DNA of 64,000 nucleotides from Dyadobacter sp. CY345 (GTDB taxonomy: Bacteria; Bacteroidota; Bacteroidia; Cytophagales; Spirosomataceae): contig NZ_JAKFFS010000008.1 in assembly GCF_021502725.1 (NCBI RefSeq), positions 62,001-126,000 on the forward strand, written 5' to 3'. Under the pieces are notes generated by a model. That model saw nothing but the letters and a program-made list of their open reading frames with translations, was not told where the DNA came from and did not search any database. The translations under genes were made by a program, and so were the position numbers. Positions 34,592 to 43,599 of the stretch are shown here, piece by piece; position 1 is the stretch's first letter, and the number at the start of each line of letters is the position of its first letter.

Positions 34592-35335
34592 TTACAAAAG
34601 ATAAAAAATTGAATAGATCATCCCCAAATTAAATGCTGCATGGCAAATAATCGCTCCAAGAATGGATTCAGAATGTTTTTTAAAAAGGAAAAACATAATG
34701 CTGACCAAGAACATGGATAACACCCAAATCAAAGCAGGCATTTTTAGTAATGTCCATTGGCCATCAAGAAAGATAAGTCCAAAATGAGAAATGTGTGTGA
34801 TTGCAAAAGCTGCACTATCAACGAAGGAGGCTTTGGTATCTCCAATAGATTTGGCAAAACTTGCATGGACAATGCCTCTGAAAAATAACTCTTCACCGAT
34901 CGGGCTAAACGTCATTCCGGTGATCGCCATGATGGTGAATAAAATCGCTTTACCTCTCTCATCAATCTCAGCCGGGATTTTGTAAGATTTTCCAATATAA
35001 ACGTACCAGTTTTCATAAGAATTTCCGTGAAAGATTTGGCCAAGATAATGCAGCAAAATGCTGGCTGTCAGACCCGCAATAGCTGCGATAAACAACGATC
35101 TATATTTTTTCGTAATTAAAATGCCAATTTTACGGCGTCCGGATCTGCTTAAAAACAGGAAAGGAGCAGCTGCGGAAGCCGCCATAATCAGGCCAATAAA
35201 TCCATAGTTTCCGGTGGCGTTCGCTTGCAGAACCAGAATGAAGCGGGATACGCAGATAAGTAATACCAGGAAAAGGCCGAATTTCCAGTTAAAATCAAAA
35301 AATCGCTTAAAGAAAGGTTTTAGCTCGTCGCCCAT
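34592..35335 (-). CDS. CPBP-family intramembrane glutamic endopeptidase
   Basis: At 247 residues it has several membrane helices and the CPBP (Abi) motifs: EExxxR at Glu 148/149 and Arg 153 (PIGEELFFRG), His 181 (FAITHISHFG) and His 232 (CHAAFN). Family knowledge: these proteins are related to Rce1 CAAX proteases; some provide bacteriocin self-immunity, and most bacterial members have no known substrate. It has its own short upstream region and no bacteriocin gene is visible nearby. Confidence 0.9.
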   Translation of the reverse strand: MGDELKPFFKRFFDFNWKFGLFLVLLICVSRFILVLQANATGNYGFIGLIMAASAAAPFLFLSRSGRRKIGILITKKYRSLFIAAIAGLTASILLHYLGQIFHGNSYENWYVYIGKSYKIPAEIDERGKAILFTIMAITGMTFSPIGEELFFRGIVHASFAKSIGDTKASFVDSAAFAITHISHFGLIFLDGQWTLLKMPALIWVLSMFLVSIMFFLFKKHSESILGAIICHAAFNLGMIYSIFYLL

Positions 35336-35519
35336 GTTTTTTATATGAAGTCACGAAACTAATAATTTGAAAGGGTTCTATGCAATTTTTCTGGCGTTTA
35401 GAATTGAAAATGAATGACAAAACCCGGTCCCGGGATCATTAGGAATTAAGTTTTTGCAACTTCAAAAAAGTCAGATAAATTAGGAGAAAAATTAGAAAAT
35501 ATTTAAACCATCCGATCTT

Positions 35520-36821
35520 ATGCTACTACTATTCCGACTTTCATTTTTTTTAATTCTAGCCACTTTTACAACGCGTGGATATTGTCAGAAATATGAAGCG
35601 GATGCTGTTCAGTATAAAAAGTTGGCGGATAGTTTGGGTAAAGCGAAAAGTCACAGAATGGCTGCAAGTGCATACGTTATGGAAGCAAAATTTCGCCGTA
35701 TGGATGCGTTCAAGCGGCAGGCAAATGTTGATGCTGCGTATCATTATGTCCAGGCAAACCTGGTCGACAGTGGGATGATCTATATGGAAAATGCGGTACG
35801 GAAATATGGGTATAGGAGTAACGGCTGGATTGATTCAGATCCGGCTATGGCGGGTTTAAAAAATCACCGGAGCTACGCTGCTCTGCAAAAGTTTATTCTT
35901 GAAAAAAAGAAAAACGAAGAGGATCCGGAAAATGCTGCACTTATAACAAGTGATATTGAACTTTTTTGGAAAGTTTACGACCGGTATAAACTGGATACAG
36001 CCAATGCTGAAAATCGTTTTTTGACGGAATATTTCGAAAAGGGAACAGTAGCGCTTCAGGAATATTTTCGAATCAAAATGCCGAACATCGGAGGTATTAA
36101 AGGATTTGTGCAAAACATGCGGACGATGCCGGCGTATTATAAAAGTATAAGAGAAAATACTTTAAAAACCCAGTTTTTGAAGGACAGCATCCAGATTGTT
36201 TTCAGGAAGTTGAAAAGCTGGTATCCGCCAAGTACATTTCCAAATACTACCTTCGTGATCGGCGGATGGAGTTCGGGAGGGACGGTAACCGAAGAGTATG
36301 GGGCACTTGTTGGAACTGATATGCAGTCGTCAGATGAAAACACGGTTCTAACTGAACTTAATCCATGGCAAAAAGGAAATCAAATTCCGTTTAAAGAAAT
36401 GAATCATGTGGTGGCACATGAGCTTATCCATGTGCAGCAAACTCAGATGGAAGCGGACACGACCTTATTATCCTATGTTTTAGGGGAAGGCATGGCCGAC
36501 TTTCTCGGAGAGCTCATCAGCGGAAAAACGGCGAATCATAGGCTTCATGTCTGGGCCAAGGGAAGGGAAAAAGCAATTTGGTCAGATTTTAAAAAGGAAA
36601 TTTATTTGGACCGCTATTCCAACTGGATCGCTAACAGCAGTCAGGAAACACCTGACCATCCGGCTGACCTAGGCTATTGGGTTGGATACCAAATCTGCAA
36701 GGCATATTTTGACCAAAGCAAGGATAAAAAGCAGGCAGTTTTTGATATGCTCAATATCAAGGATTACAAAAAGTTCTACGCTGAAAGTAAAGTTGAAGAA
36801 ATGATAACTGCGATTAAATAA
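35520..36821 (+). CDS. Predicted zinc metallopeptidase (DUF2268-like), exported
   Basis: The 433-residue protein has a signal peptide (to about residue 22, ending RGYCQ). An N-terminal helical region (about 25-130) resembles tetratricopeptide-type repeats. The C-terminal peptidase-like domain has the zinc motif HELIH (His 300, Glu 301, His 304) and a likely third ligand Glu 323 in GEGMADF. Family knowledge: DUF2268 proteins are predicted Zn-proteases; related Bacteroidota proteins include gliding-motility lipoproteins. It is not a lipoprotein, since the Cys at residue 22 lacks a good lipobox. Substrate unknown. Confidence 0.82.
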   Translation: MLLLFRLSFFLILATFTTRGYCQKYEADAVQYKKLADSLGKAKSHRMAASAYVMEAKFRRMDAFKRQANVDAAYHYVQANLVDSGMIYMENAVRKYGYRSNGWIDSDPAMAGLKNHRSYAALQKFILEKKKNEEDPENAALITSDIELFWKVYDRYKLDTANAENRFLTEYFEKGTVALQEYFRIKMPNIGGIKGFVQNMRTMPAYYKSIRENTLKTQFLKDSIQIVFRKLKSWYPPSTFPNTTFVIGGWSSGGTVTEEYGALVGTDMQSSDENTVLTELNPWQKGNQIPFKEMNHVVAHELIHVQQTQMEADTTLLSYVLGEGMADFLGELISGKTANHRLHVWAKGREKAIWSDFKKEIYLDRYSNWIANSSQETPDHPADLGYWVGYQICKAYFDQSKDKKQAVFDMLNIKDYKKFYAESKVEEMITAIK

Positions 36822-36858
36822 ATGTCTGCTTAATTCTCACGATTGAAAAAACTTATCA

Positions 36859-38625
36859 TTACTCCAATTCTTTTACCTTGCCCATTAAATCATGAAAGAT
36901 TTGACTATTGCGGTTTAGATGGCCAAAGGTGCCCTCGTCGATAAGATTACCATCTTTTAAAATGTAGATATAGTCAAATTTAGGAAGCAGATGAAGCCTG
37001 TGAAGTGCTGATAATATGGCCTTATCTTTAAATTCTTCAAACATTTTTTCATAGATCAAAGCTTCCGTTTTAGGATCTACACTGCTCGTAGGTTCATCCA
37101 AAAGAATGATATCACTGCTTCTGGCTGCCAAAACTCCTCTGGCCAGCGCCAAACGCTGCTTTTGTCCACCCGAAAGATTTACTCCTTTTTCCTGTATATT
37201 GGATTCCAGTCCATTCGGTAATTTTTCAATGACGCTGCTGAACTGCGCTGTGTCGCACACTTTTAGAATATCGTCCGGATCAAAAGGAAGTCCGAGCGTA
37301 ATATTGTAAGCGATCGTATTCTCAAATATTTCCGGATCCTGCGGGAATAGTGTGACCGCCTCCGAAAGTATATCCAGTGGAAGTTTTTCTGCACCGTCAA
37401 CCGTTAAAACAGCTCCTTTTTCAGCGTCGTAAAGTCCTCGTAACAATGCCAGAAGTGTACTCTTCCCGCTTCCGCTTTCGCCAATAAAAGCGACTCTTTC
37501 ACCACGTCGAATTCGAAGGTTAAGACCGTTAAGACTACGGGCATTTTTATCAGCTTCGTAAGTTTGTGAATGCGAAAAACTGAGATTTTTAATTGTTATT
37601 TCTTTCCAGTTTTCCGGCAAAGTATCCCCCGCTTGGGGACGATTCTGGTCATGATAAGCCTGGCCAATCATCCGGGCAGTTTGTACCTCGGTATCGTACC
37701 GGATAATTTCGGTGTATTGCCAGGCAACGTCCTGAAAAACACTGGTGAATTGATTGACATAACCAAGAAGTGTCACAAGCCCGCCCACCAGAAAAACGGC
37801 TCCGGGAGTATAATTCTGATAAATATAACCAACAGTGACAACAACATAAATCAATCCGATAAAGAGACTGGCAACAAACCATTTCCATTCGTTGATAAGC
37901 ACGTTTCTCTTGAAGGGAGGGAAAACGTCTGCCACTTTATTCATCAGGCTGCTTTCCATTCTCTTTTCAAGACGGAGTGTAATTACAGTAATGATGTTCG
38001 ACAAACTATCGAAGAGGGTGGAGGAGACAATGTGTTCCTTTTCGTTCGTTTCGTCCAGTGCTTTTATAAAAGGTTTATCAAATTTGAAAATTACCCAAAC
38101 GGTTAGAATACCTATCAAAACGCCGATGGTCCCGTAGAGCGGGGAAAAATAAACGATGGCAGCAAAGGAAAATACGAATTTGGAAAACGCATGAAGGAAC
38201 ATAAATCCATCCTGAAAAAAATCCCTTAGTGCCTCGTATGCTTTTCTGATCCGGTTTATCGTTGCGCCACTGTGATGATCCTGATGCCAACGGATCGGTA
38301 AATGAAGCGATTGATGATATAGTTCATTCAGGAAATTTTTGCTGAGATCAAAAGCCAGTTTTCTTTCCATAATTCTGGCGGGTCCATGAAATGCCCATTC
38401 CAGAAGCGTCAGACCGATGTACGCGCCGGCATACCACCAGACATTTTGAAGTACGGCATCGCTGTCTTTCTGAACTGACTCAACAAACCAACCATATAAT
38501 AAAGGATGAAGTGCCAGCACAACATTGGCCATTATGAACATCCCATAAACCAAAAGGTAGCGTTTTTTTTGTTGACGGGCATAACGCCAGGCTGTCGACA
38601 ATAAGGAAATATAGGGATTCTGCAT
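36859..38625 (-). CDS. ABC transporter, fused permease and ATPase
   Basis: The ATG at 38623-38625 gives 588 residues. About six membrane helices (about 20-320) precede an ATPase with Walker A GESGSGKST near 395, signature LSGGQKQR near 500 and Walker B IILLDEPTS near 523. It is a half-transporter of the MsbA/LmrA exporter type that would work as a homodimer. A -7 promoter element at 38648-38655 lies inside the longer possible frame (from 38745), so I use the shorter start. There is no lipid A or drug gene beside it, so the cargo is unknown. It is divergent from the DUF1080 gene. Confidence 0.9.
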   Translation of the reverse strand: MQNPYISLLSTAWRYARQQKKRYLLVYGMFIMANVVLALHPLLYGWFVESVQKDSDAVLQNVWWYAGAYIGLTLLEWAFHGPARIMERKLAFDLSKNFLNELYHQSLHLPIRWHQDHHSGATINRIRKAYEALRDFFQDGFMFLHAFSKFVFSFAAIVYFSPLYGTIGVLIGILTVWVIFKFDKPFIKALDETNEKEHIVSSTLFDSLSNIITVITLRLEKRMESSLMNKVADVFPPFKRNVLINEWKWFVASLFIGLIYVVVTVGYIYQNYTPGAVFLVGGLVTLLGYVNQFTSVFQDVAWQYTEIIRYDTEVQTARMIGQAYHDQNRPQAGDTLPENWKEITIKNLSFSHSQTYEADKNARSLNGLNLRIRRGERVAFIGESGSGKSTLLALLRGLYDAEKGAVLTVDGAEKLPLDILSEAVTLFPQDPEIFENTIAYNITLGLPFDPDDILKVCDTAQFSSVIEKLPNGLESNIQEKGVNLSGGQKQRLALARGVLAARSSDIILLDEPTSSVDPKTEALIYEKMFEEFKDKAILSALHRLHLLPKFDYIYILKDGNLIDEGTFGHLNRNSQIFHDLMGKVKELE

Positions 38626-38647
38626 TGAAAAAATCGTTGTGACAGTA

Positions 38648-38655
38648 CAAAGATA
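38648..38655 (-). promoter_or_regulatory. Bacteroidota -7 element (TATCTTTG) for the ABC exporter gene
   Basis: On the minus strand this is an exact TAnnTTTG match about 22 bases before the ATG at 38625, giving a leader of about 15 nt. No clear -33 element was found. Confidence 0.5.
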
Positions 38656-38784
38656 GGCTGATGTTTGTTTTCGATTTGCAGCAAAAGCCAATAGATTTTT
38701 ATCAATAACAGTAGTTTTGGGTGAGCTCTGTACTTTTTGCAGCATCTAAATAAACCAATCAATTTCTACTACTACTGAATTACT

Positions 38785-39429
38785 ATGAAAAAAACGATTA
38801 ACATATTGGCTGCTTTTGTGCTGCTGACGGTTATGGGCAGTGCCGTTTCCGATACAAAACAGGATGGCTGGATTTCAATTTTTGATGGTAAATCGTTGAA
38901 AGGCTGGAAGGTGGGAAATAACGCAAGTTCGTTTTCTGTTGTGGACGGAGCGATCCAGGTTTCCGGCCCAGTTGCACACTTGTTCTATGAAGGGCCGGTC
39001 AAAAACCATATGTTTAAAAACTTCGAATTTAAAGCGCAGGTGATGACAAAACCGGGAGCAAATTCAGGGATTTATATACATACCGCATATCAGGAAACAG
39101 GTTGGCCTTCAAAGGGTTATGAAGTTCAGGTAAATAATTCTCATACTGACTGGAAGAGAACTGGAAGTCTTTACAATATTCAGGACGTGAAAGAGACGTA
39201 TGTGAAGGATAATGAATGGTATACAGAATACATTAAAGTAGAAGGCAAACATATCACCATCAAAATCAATGATAAGACGGTGGTGGATTATGAGGAAACG
39301 GATACAGACAAAAGATCTGGCGGTGAAAAAGACAGAATTTTAAGCAGCGGAACCTTCGCCTTACAGGCGCATGATCCGAAAAGTGTAGTTCTTTTCAAGG
39401 ACATACAGGTTAAACCTTTGACCGAATAA
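38785..39429 (+). CDS. DUF1080 (3-keto-disaccharide hydrolase-like) protein, exported
   Basis: At 214 residues it has a signal peptide (KKTINILAAFVLLTVMGSAVS) and a single DUF1080 domain: GWISIFDGKSLKGWK at the start, NFEFKAQVMTKPGANSGIY in the middle, GYEVQVNN and a terminal VLFKDIQVKPL. Family knowledge: the fold is a concanavalin-like sandwich; some members hydrolyse 3-keto-glycosides made by oxidoreductases. No 3-keto-forming enzyme is adjacent here. A terminator follows directly. Confidence 0.9.
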   Translation: MKKTINILAAFVLLTVMGSAVSDTKQDGWISIFDGKSLKGWKVGNNASSFSVVDGAIQVSGPVAHLFYEGPVKNHMFKNFEFKAQVMTKPGANSGIYIHTAYQETGWPSKGYEVQVNNSHTDWKRTGSLYNIQDVKETYVKDNEWYTEYIKVEGKHITIKINDKTVVDYEETDTDKRSGGEKDRILSSGTFALQAHDPKSVVLFKDIQVKPLTE

Positions 39430-39441
39430 TTTTAATCAAAT

Positions 39442-39487
39442 AGCCTTTCTCCGATAAATAAATCATTTATCCTGAAAGGCTTTTTTG
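39442..39487 (+). terminator. Rho-independent terminator
   Basis: AGCCTTTC pairs with GAAAGGCT and the inner GATAAAT with ATTTATC, with a small internal loop, followed by six T. It lies 12 bases after the DUF1080 stop. Confidence 0.85.
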
Positions 39488-39507
39488 TGCCTGATCATTA
39501 AGATATT

Positions 39508-39978
39508 TTGAAAGATTCACTTCATTTCGAATCGATTCTGGAACGATTGCCAGGTAAGGGCGGGCTGTTTTATATGTCCGTGCCTGTGGAAATTGCCCAA
39601 CAGTTCATGCCCGACAGGAAGCCTGTCAGAATGGTGTGTCTTTTAAATAATCAGGTGAAATTTCAATGTGCGATCATGCCGAAAAGCGACGGCGGTTATT
39701 ACATCAATGTTGGTACACCACTCCGTACGGAAGGAAAATTCACTTTGGGGTGCAAACTTTCTGCCGAAGTTTGGCAGGATGAAAGTCAGTATGGCCGTGA
39801 TATGCCCGAGGAACTTGCTGAGCTACTTGCCATTGACGAAATAGGTGATAAACTTTTTCATGCCTTATTGCCTGGTCATCAGCGAGGCATTATTCATTAT
39901 GTTGCATCTTCAAAAGTTGTTCAAACGAGAATCGACAGAGCAATTAAAATGCTTGATCGGTTGAAAATTCAACATTGA
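39508..39978 (+). CDS. YdeI/OmpD-associated-like protein (DUF1905)
   Basis: The 156-residue soluble protein has an N-terminal DUF1905 barrel (about 1-95, VPVEIAQQFMPDRKPVRMVC, GYYINVGTPLR) and a C-terminal YdeI-like helical part (about 105-156, PGHQRGIIHYVASSK, then RIDRAIKMLDRL). An in-frame stop at 39499-39501 leaves the TTG at 39508 as the start. Family knowledge: these proteins have been linked to antimicrobial peptide tolerance in some bacteria, but the biochemistry is unclear. The next gene is 69 bases downstream and may be co-transcribed. Confidence 0.8.
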   Translation: MKDSLHFESILERLPGKGGLFYMSVPVEIAQQFMPDRKPVRMVCLLNNQVKFQCAIMPKSDGGYYINVGTPLRTEGKFTLGCKLSAEVWQDESQYGRDMPEELAELLAIDEIGDKLFHALLPGHQRGIIHYVASSKVVQTRIDRAIKMLDRLKIQH

Positions 39979-40047
39979 AACCGGGTTGGAATAGTTTTGG
40001 TAATCTATTAAAAACTTAAAATTATTCACGAAAAATTATACGTGTAA

Positions 40048-40413
40048 ATGGAACACAACCTGGAACCCGGCGATCTTGTTGAATCTTCTTTCGATGGTAT
40101 TTGGAATGTTCAGAATATGGACAGCGAATCTGTAAAATGCTTCCGCTATGACGATGATTGGGAGAGACACGAAAGAGAATTTGGAACCGACGAATTAAAG
40201 GTTCTACAAACAAATCCGGACAACATCATTCTTCCGAACGCTGCCGTGACGCTTTCCTCAGGCGGTCCCAAGTGGACTGTATGCGAGATTTTAGAGACAA
40301 CGGCTAAGTGTAAAATGTCTCAGGATTTTGGTTTCATGGAGGTTGAATTGCCTTTAAAATCATTGATGAATGTCATCGATAATTCTGAGAAAAATAGCAA
40401 TATTGATTTATAA
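40048..40413 (+). CDS. Small DUF2158-like protein with two half-repeats, 121 aa
   Basis: The C-terminal half (AAVTLSSGGPKWTVCEI..TAKCKM..LPLKSL) has the DUF2158 (YodC-like) pattern of 'xLkSGGPxmTV' followed by a Cys and a terminal 'xLkxL'. The N-terminal half (GDLVESSFDGIWNVQNM..SVKCFRYDDDW..DELKVL) repeats the same order of features: W-x-V, K-C, an acidic region and a Leu-Lys end. I infer an internal duplication. There is no signal, so it is probably cytoplasmic. Function unknown. Confidence 0.75.
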   Translation: MEHNLEPGDLVESSFDGIWNVQNMDSESVKCFRYDDDWERHEREFGTDELKVLQTNPDNIILPNAAVTLSSGGPKWTVCEILETTAKCKMSQDFGFMEVELPLKSLMNVIDNSEKNSNIDL

Positions 40414-40439
40414 GTTTTTGAATTCATGAATATCGATTG

Positions 40440-40475
40440 GGCTGTCTCGCGTATTGATGAGGCAGCCTTTTCTTT
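40440..40475 (+). terminator. Terminator hairpin
   Basis: GGCTGTCTC pairs with GAGGCAGCC (one G-U pair) across a 10-nt loop, followed by a T-rich run (TTTTCTTT). It lies 27 bases after the DUF2158-like gene. Confidence 0.8.
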
Positions 40476-40752
40476 GTCCTTCATTGTAAATTGATACCCA
40501 TATCTGGGTAAATAAAGGTGAGATTGGTATCTAATGACGCATTTGATAGAAATTTTTCTATATTAGTGTTGCAGTTTAGTTTACATTGCGAGTTGAATAG
40601 ATACGATAATACATGACTTTATTTGTCTGTAATCTGTCTGAGATTCTCTTTGATATACTTGATAACAGCACTTTAACCCATACTTGATCATTACTTTGGA
40701 ATCTCATGAGCTTGTAGTAACCAAGCCGCGTAACTGTATTGCAGTCAGCGGT

Positions 40753-42297
40753 ATGGTATATGATGTTATTAAAGACAAATCTTCTTTACAAGAGCAGATC
40801 ACAGAATTTTGTGTAAGTGTTTTTGATCTAAGTAACTGGCCTCCAAGATGGTCTTTTGGGCAATCGCCAGATATTCACGGCTGGATATATATTCTTTCTG
40901 ATCTGGGAATTTGTGCAGCTTACTTAACAATTCCGTTTTTATTGCTACGCTTCGTTATTAAAATAAAAGATACTCCTTTCTATAAGATTATATTATTATT
41001 CATTGTATTTATTACGCTTTGCGGTTTCACCCATTTCATGGATGCCGTCATTTTCTGGTGGCCTGCTTACCGGTTAAGTGCCTTCATAAGGCTTATAACA
41101 GCGATTATCTCAATAATTACAGTATACAAACTTTACAAAAATTTGCCTTTAATCCAGTCTTTAAGGACTGTGCGGGAATTAGAAGCAGAGATAAAAAAGC
41201 GGAGATTTGTAGAAGAACAGCTAGCCGGCAGCGAGTTTTTGTTATCAGAAGCTGAAAGGATCAGCCGGGTTGGGGGTTGGGAACAGGACCTGATCACAAA
41301 TAAATTCACGTGGTCAAAAACTGCTTTGGACATTATCGAATTACCCGCAGGTGCTTCGACCGAAAACGTCAAATTAATAGATTATTTCGATGAGGTGGAT
41401 AAACCACTTTTAGCGGCGGTTTTTGAAGGCGGCCGTGTTGACGGTGTAAAATGGGATATTGAATTGGTGTTGAATACTTATACAGACAAAAAAATCTGGG
41501 TGCGAATTTCCGGCGAACCGCTATATATCGAAACAGGGAAAGTTGTCAAGGTTCGTGGAATTTTAATGGACATTGATAAATACAAAACGACTGAAATCGC
41601 GCTTAATAAATCGCTCGAAATTACAAGTAAGAACAATGGGCAGTTGAAGAATTTTACCCATATTCTTTCCCACAACATCAGAAATCATGCAAGTAATTTG
41701 CAGTTGATTTCATCATTGGTGAATAGCGAGAAACTGGATACTGAGAATGCAGAGCTCTTTCACATGATCAAAAATGTGTCGCAGGGGTTGGATGCCACGC
41801 TTGAAGATCTTTCTCAGGCTTTAAAAATCAAAGAAAGTATAATGGTTTCTGAACTGCTTGATTTTCGGGTCGTTACAGACAAGACGATTGGCGTTTTGGA
41901 ATCTGATATCAATGTCAATCATGCTGAAATTATTTGTAATTTTAAGGTTAGGAAAGTACGTTTCCCAAGGATTTATCTGGAAAGCATTTTATTGAATTTG
42001 ATAGCAAATGCTATAAAATACCGTAGGCCGGATGTAAGCCCGTTTATTCAATTGGCTTCTTACAAAAACGATGACGGATACACAGTTTTGGAATGCAAGG
42101 ACAACGGATTGGGTATTGATTTGAATTTGCATGGGCAGAAAATTTTTGGTCTTTATAAAACATTTCACGACCACAAGGATGCGCATGGAGTGGGACTTTT
42201 TCTTGTGAAAACGCAAATAGAATCACAAGGAGGAAGGATTGAGTTGGAGAGCACGTTAGGGGAGGGTTCTACTTTTAAAATTATTTTTAATGAATAA
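40753..42297 (+). CDS. Ethylene-receptor-like sensor histidine kinase (ETR1-type membrane domain, PAS, HisKA, HATPase)
   Basis: Starting at the ATG at 40753 gives 514 residues; an in-frame TTG at 40684 would add 23. A soluble N-terminus (NWPPRWSFGQ) precedes three membrane helices. Helices 1 and 2 match the plant ethylene-binding domain: D50, Y57, I60, P61, then I87, C90 and H94. The spacing equals D25, Y32, I35, P36, I62, C65 and H69 of Arabidopsis ETR1. In ETR1 the Cys and His hold the copper cofactor for ethylene (established knowledge). Then come a PAS domain (about 160-275), a HisKA box with phospho-accepting His 307 (SHNIRNH), an N box (NLIANAIKY), G1 DNGLGID and G2 HGVGLFL. It overlaps its response regulator gene by 8 bases. 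Ethylene binding itself is inference. Confidence 0.93.
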   Translation: MVYDVIKDKSSLQEQITEFCVSVFDLSNWPPRWSFGQSPDIHGWIYILSDLGICAAYLTIPFLLLRFVIKIKDTPFYKIILLFIVFITLCGFTHFMDAVIFWWPAYRLSAFIRLITAIISIITVYKLYKNLPLIQSLRTVRELEAEIKKRRFVEEQLAGSEFLLSEAERISRVGGWEQDLITNKFTWSKTALDIIELPAGASTENVKLIDYFDEVDKPLLAAVFEGGRVDGVKWDIELVLNTYTDKKIWVRISGEPLYIETGKVVKVRGILMDIDKYKTTEIALNKSLEITSKNNGQLKNFTHILSHNIRNHASNLQLISSLVNSEKLDTENAELFHMIKNVSQGLDATLEDLSQALKIKESIMVSELLDFRVVTDKTIGVLESDINVNHAEIICNFKVRKVRFPRIYLESILLNLIANAIKYRRPDVSPFIQLASYKNDDGYTVLECKDNGLGIDLNLHGQKIFGLYKTFHDHKDAHGVGLFLVKTQIESQGGRIELESTLGEGSTFKIIFNE

Positions 42298-42688
42298 ATT
42301 GAATACAGTTTGTGTGATCGATGACGATTTGATTTACAGTATCGCGATTAAACACATTATCAAACGTTCTGAAATTTCAACAGATACGCTGTTTTTTAAG
42401 AATGGGCAGGTAGCATTGGAATATTTTATGCAAAACCTGACGGATCTGGCATTACTTCCGGATGTTATCTTACTGGATTTAAATATGCCAGTTCTGGATG
42501 GGTGGCAGTTTTTAGATAAATATGAGCCGCTGATCGACAAACTTTCAAAAATAATCCCTGTATATATTGTCAGTTCTTCAGTCGATGAAGACGAATACAA
42601 TAAGGCAAAATCATTTCACACGGTGAAAGATTTTATTGTTAAGCCAATTACAGTTGAAAGATTACAACAAATAGCTGACGAAATCTGA
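42290..42688 (+). CDS. Single-domain response regulator, partner of the ethylene-receptor-like kinase
   Basis: The 132-residue receiver domain has acidic residues at 11-12 (VIDDD), phospho-accepting Asp 63 (LLDLNMPVLDG), a Ser pair in SSS near 95 and Lys 118 (IVKPI). There is no output domain, so it must act by protein contact or relay. The ATG overlaps the last 8 bases of the kinase gene, the usual sign of translational coupling and of a cognate pair. Confidence 0.95.
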   Translation: MNKLNTVCVIDDDLIYSIAIKHIIKRSEISTDTLFFKNGQVALEYFMQNLTDLALLPDVILLDLNMPVLDGWQFLDKYEPLIDKLSKIIPVYIVSSSVDEDEYNKAKSFHTVKDFIVKPITVERLQQIADEI

Positions 42689-42822
42689 GTGTAAACAATG
42701 ACCATTCTGCACTAACGGGCATTTGATATACGGCTCAATTATGATAGTTGTGCAAATCAGGAAAGGCTAACGTACCAAATGGTAATGGAATATTTTTAAA
42801 AGATGCAGTAATTTTTAATTCG

Positions 42823-43380
42823 CTAACTTTTGAACGTCAAGTCAAAACCAAATTCATTGGAAGACCGATAGTTAATTTTTGCCGGTAACATTTTCACAAC
42901 AGTCTCGATGAGCCTCTGGCTGCGGGACGATAGTATTTTCTCTTCTGGCGATATCACACTATCAGTGAGATATCCAAATTCCAGTTTACCAAAAAGAAAG
43001 CGGCATTGAATTTCTATCCGCGGCTCCTGGGCAAAAATGTAATCTTTTGATATTTCAGCCAACAAACCTTCAACCAAAATCGCAAGAAGAATAGCCTTGT
43101 TCTTTTGCAGCCATATATCATCGAACGAGTATTTAATTACATCCGGACATATTCCAAGTTGCTTGCTGGTATTTCTCAACACGACCTGAATAAACTTTAA
43201 CAGTTGAATTTCTTCCAGATGCTCCTCTTTGTAAAGTCGTTTAAAAGCGAAAGCACTTTGTTCGGTGCTTCGTAATATTCCTATAAATGAATCGGGAAAA
43301 TCGATTCCATTTAGTTTTAAAATCAATTGGTCGGATACTAATTCCGGGGCATACGTTTGCCTAAACAGGTTCTTTTCCAT
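42823..43380 (-). CDS. Hypothetical protein resembling a degenerate histidine-kinase ATPase region
   Basis: At 185 residues with no signal or membrane helix. The part from about 55-180 follows the layout of a HisKA_2/HATPase region (helical LLKFIQVVLRNTSKQLG, strand, then LLAILVEGLLAEISKDYIF where an N box 'LNELLxNAxKY' would sit). However, the N-box Asn and the G1/G2 glycine motifs are missing, so ATP binding is unlikely. It may be a regulatory or dead relative. It converges with the response regulator gene of the ethylene-receptor-like system. The resemblance was judged by eye and is uncertain. Confidence 0.6.
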   Translation of the reverse strand: MEKNLFRQTYAPELVSDQLILKLNGIDFPDSFIGILRSTEQSAFAFKRLYKEEHLEEIQLLKFIQVVLRNTSKQLGICPDVIKYSFDDIWLQKNKAILLAILVEGLLAEISKDYIFAQEPRIEIQCRFLFGKLEFGYLTDSVISPEEKILSSRSQRLIETVVKMLPAKINYRSSNEFGFDLTFKS

Positions 43381-43599
43381 GGCGAATGTGTATCGTTTAT
43401 TGCAGAGGTATATTCAATCGTAAAATTAATTAATATTACGGATCTTAAATTATTCTATACGACCGTTCACTAACTTTTCGAACATTTTTATAGATGAAGT
43501 TGGCATTGTTATCGCTGAACTGTCATTTTTTATACTTAGTCATGAACTGGCATAATTGTATTATGGAAAAAAAATAACCAGACTATAATCAAAGTACTT

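Noticed and set aside
38626..38745. Longer start for the ABC exporter
   Set aside because: The extension contains an exact -7 promoter element and precedes a better-placed ATG.
40753..42297. Reading the kinase sensor as an MHYT or 7TM domain
   Set aside because: Three helices with D, Y, I, P, I, C and H in ETR1 register fit the ethylene-binding domain; MHYT motifs are absent.
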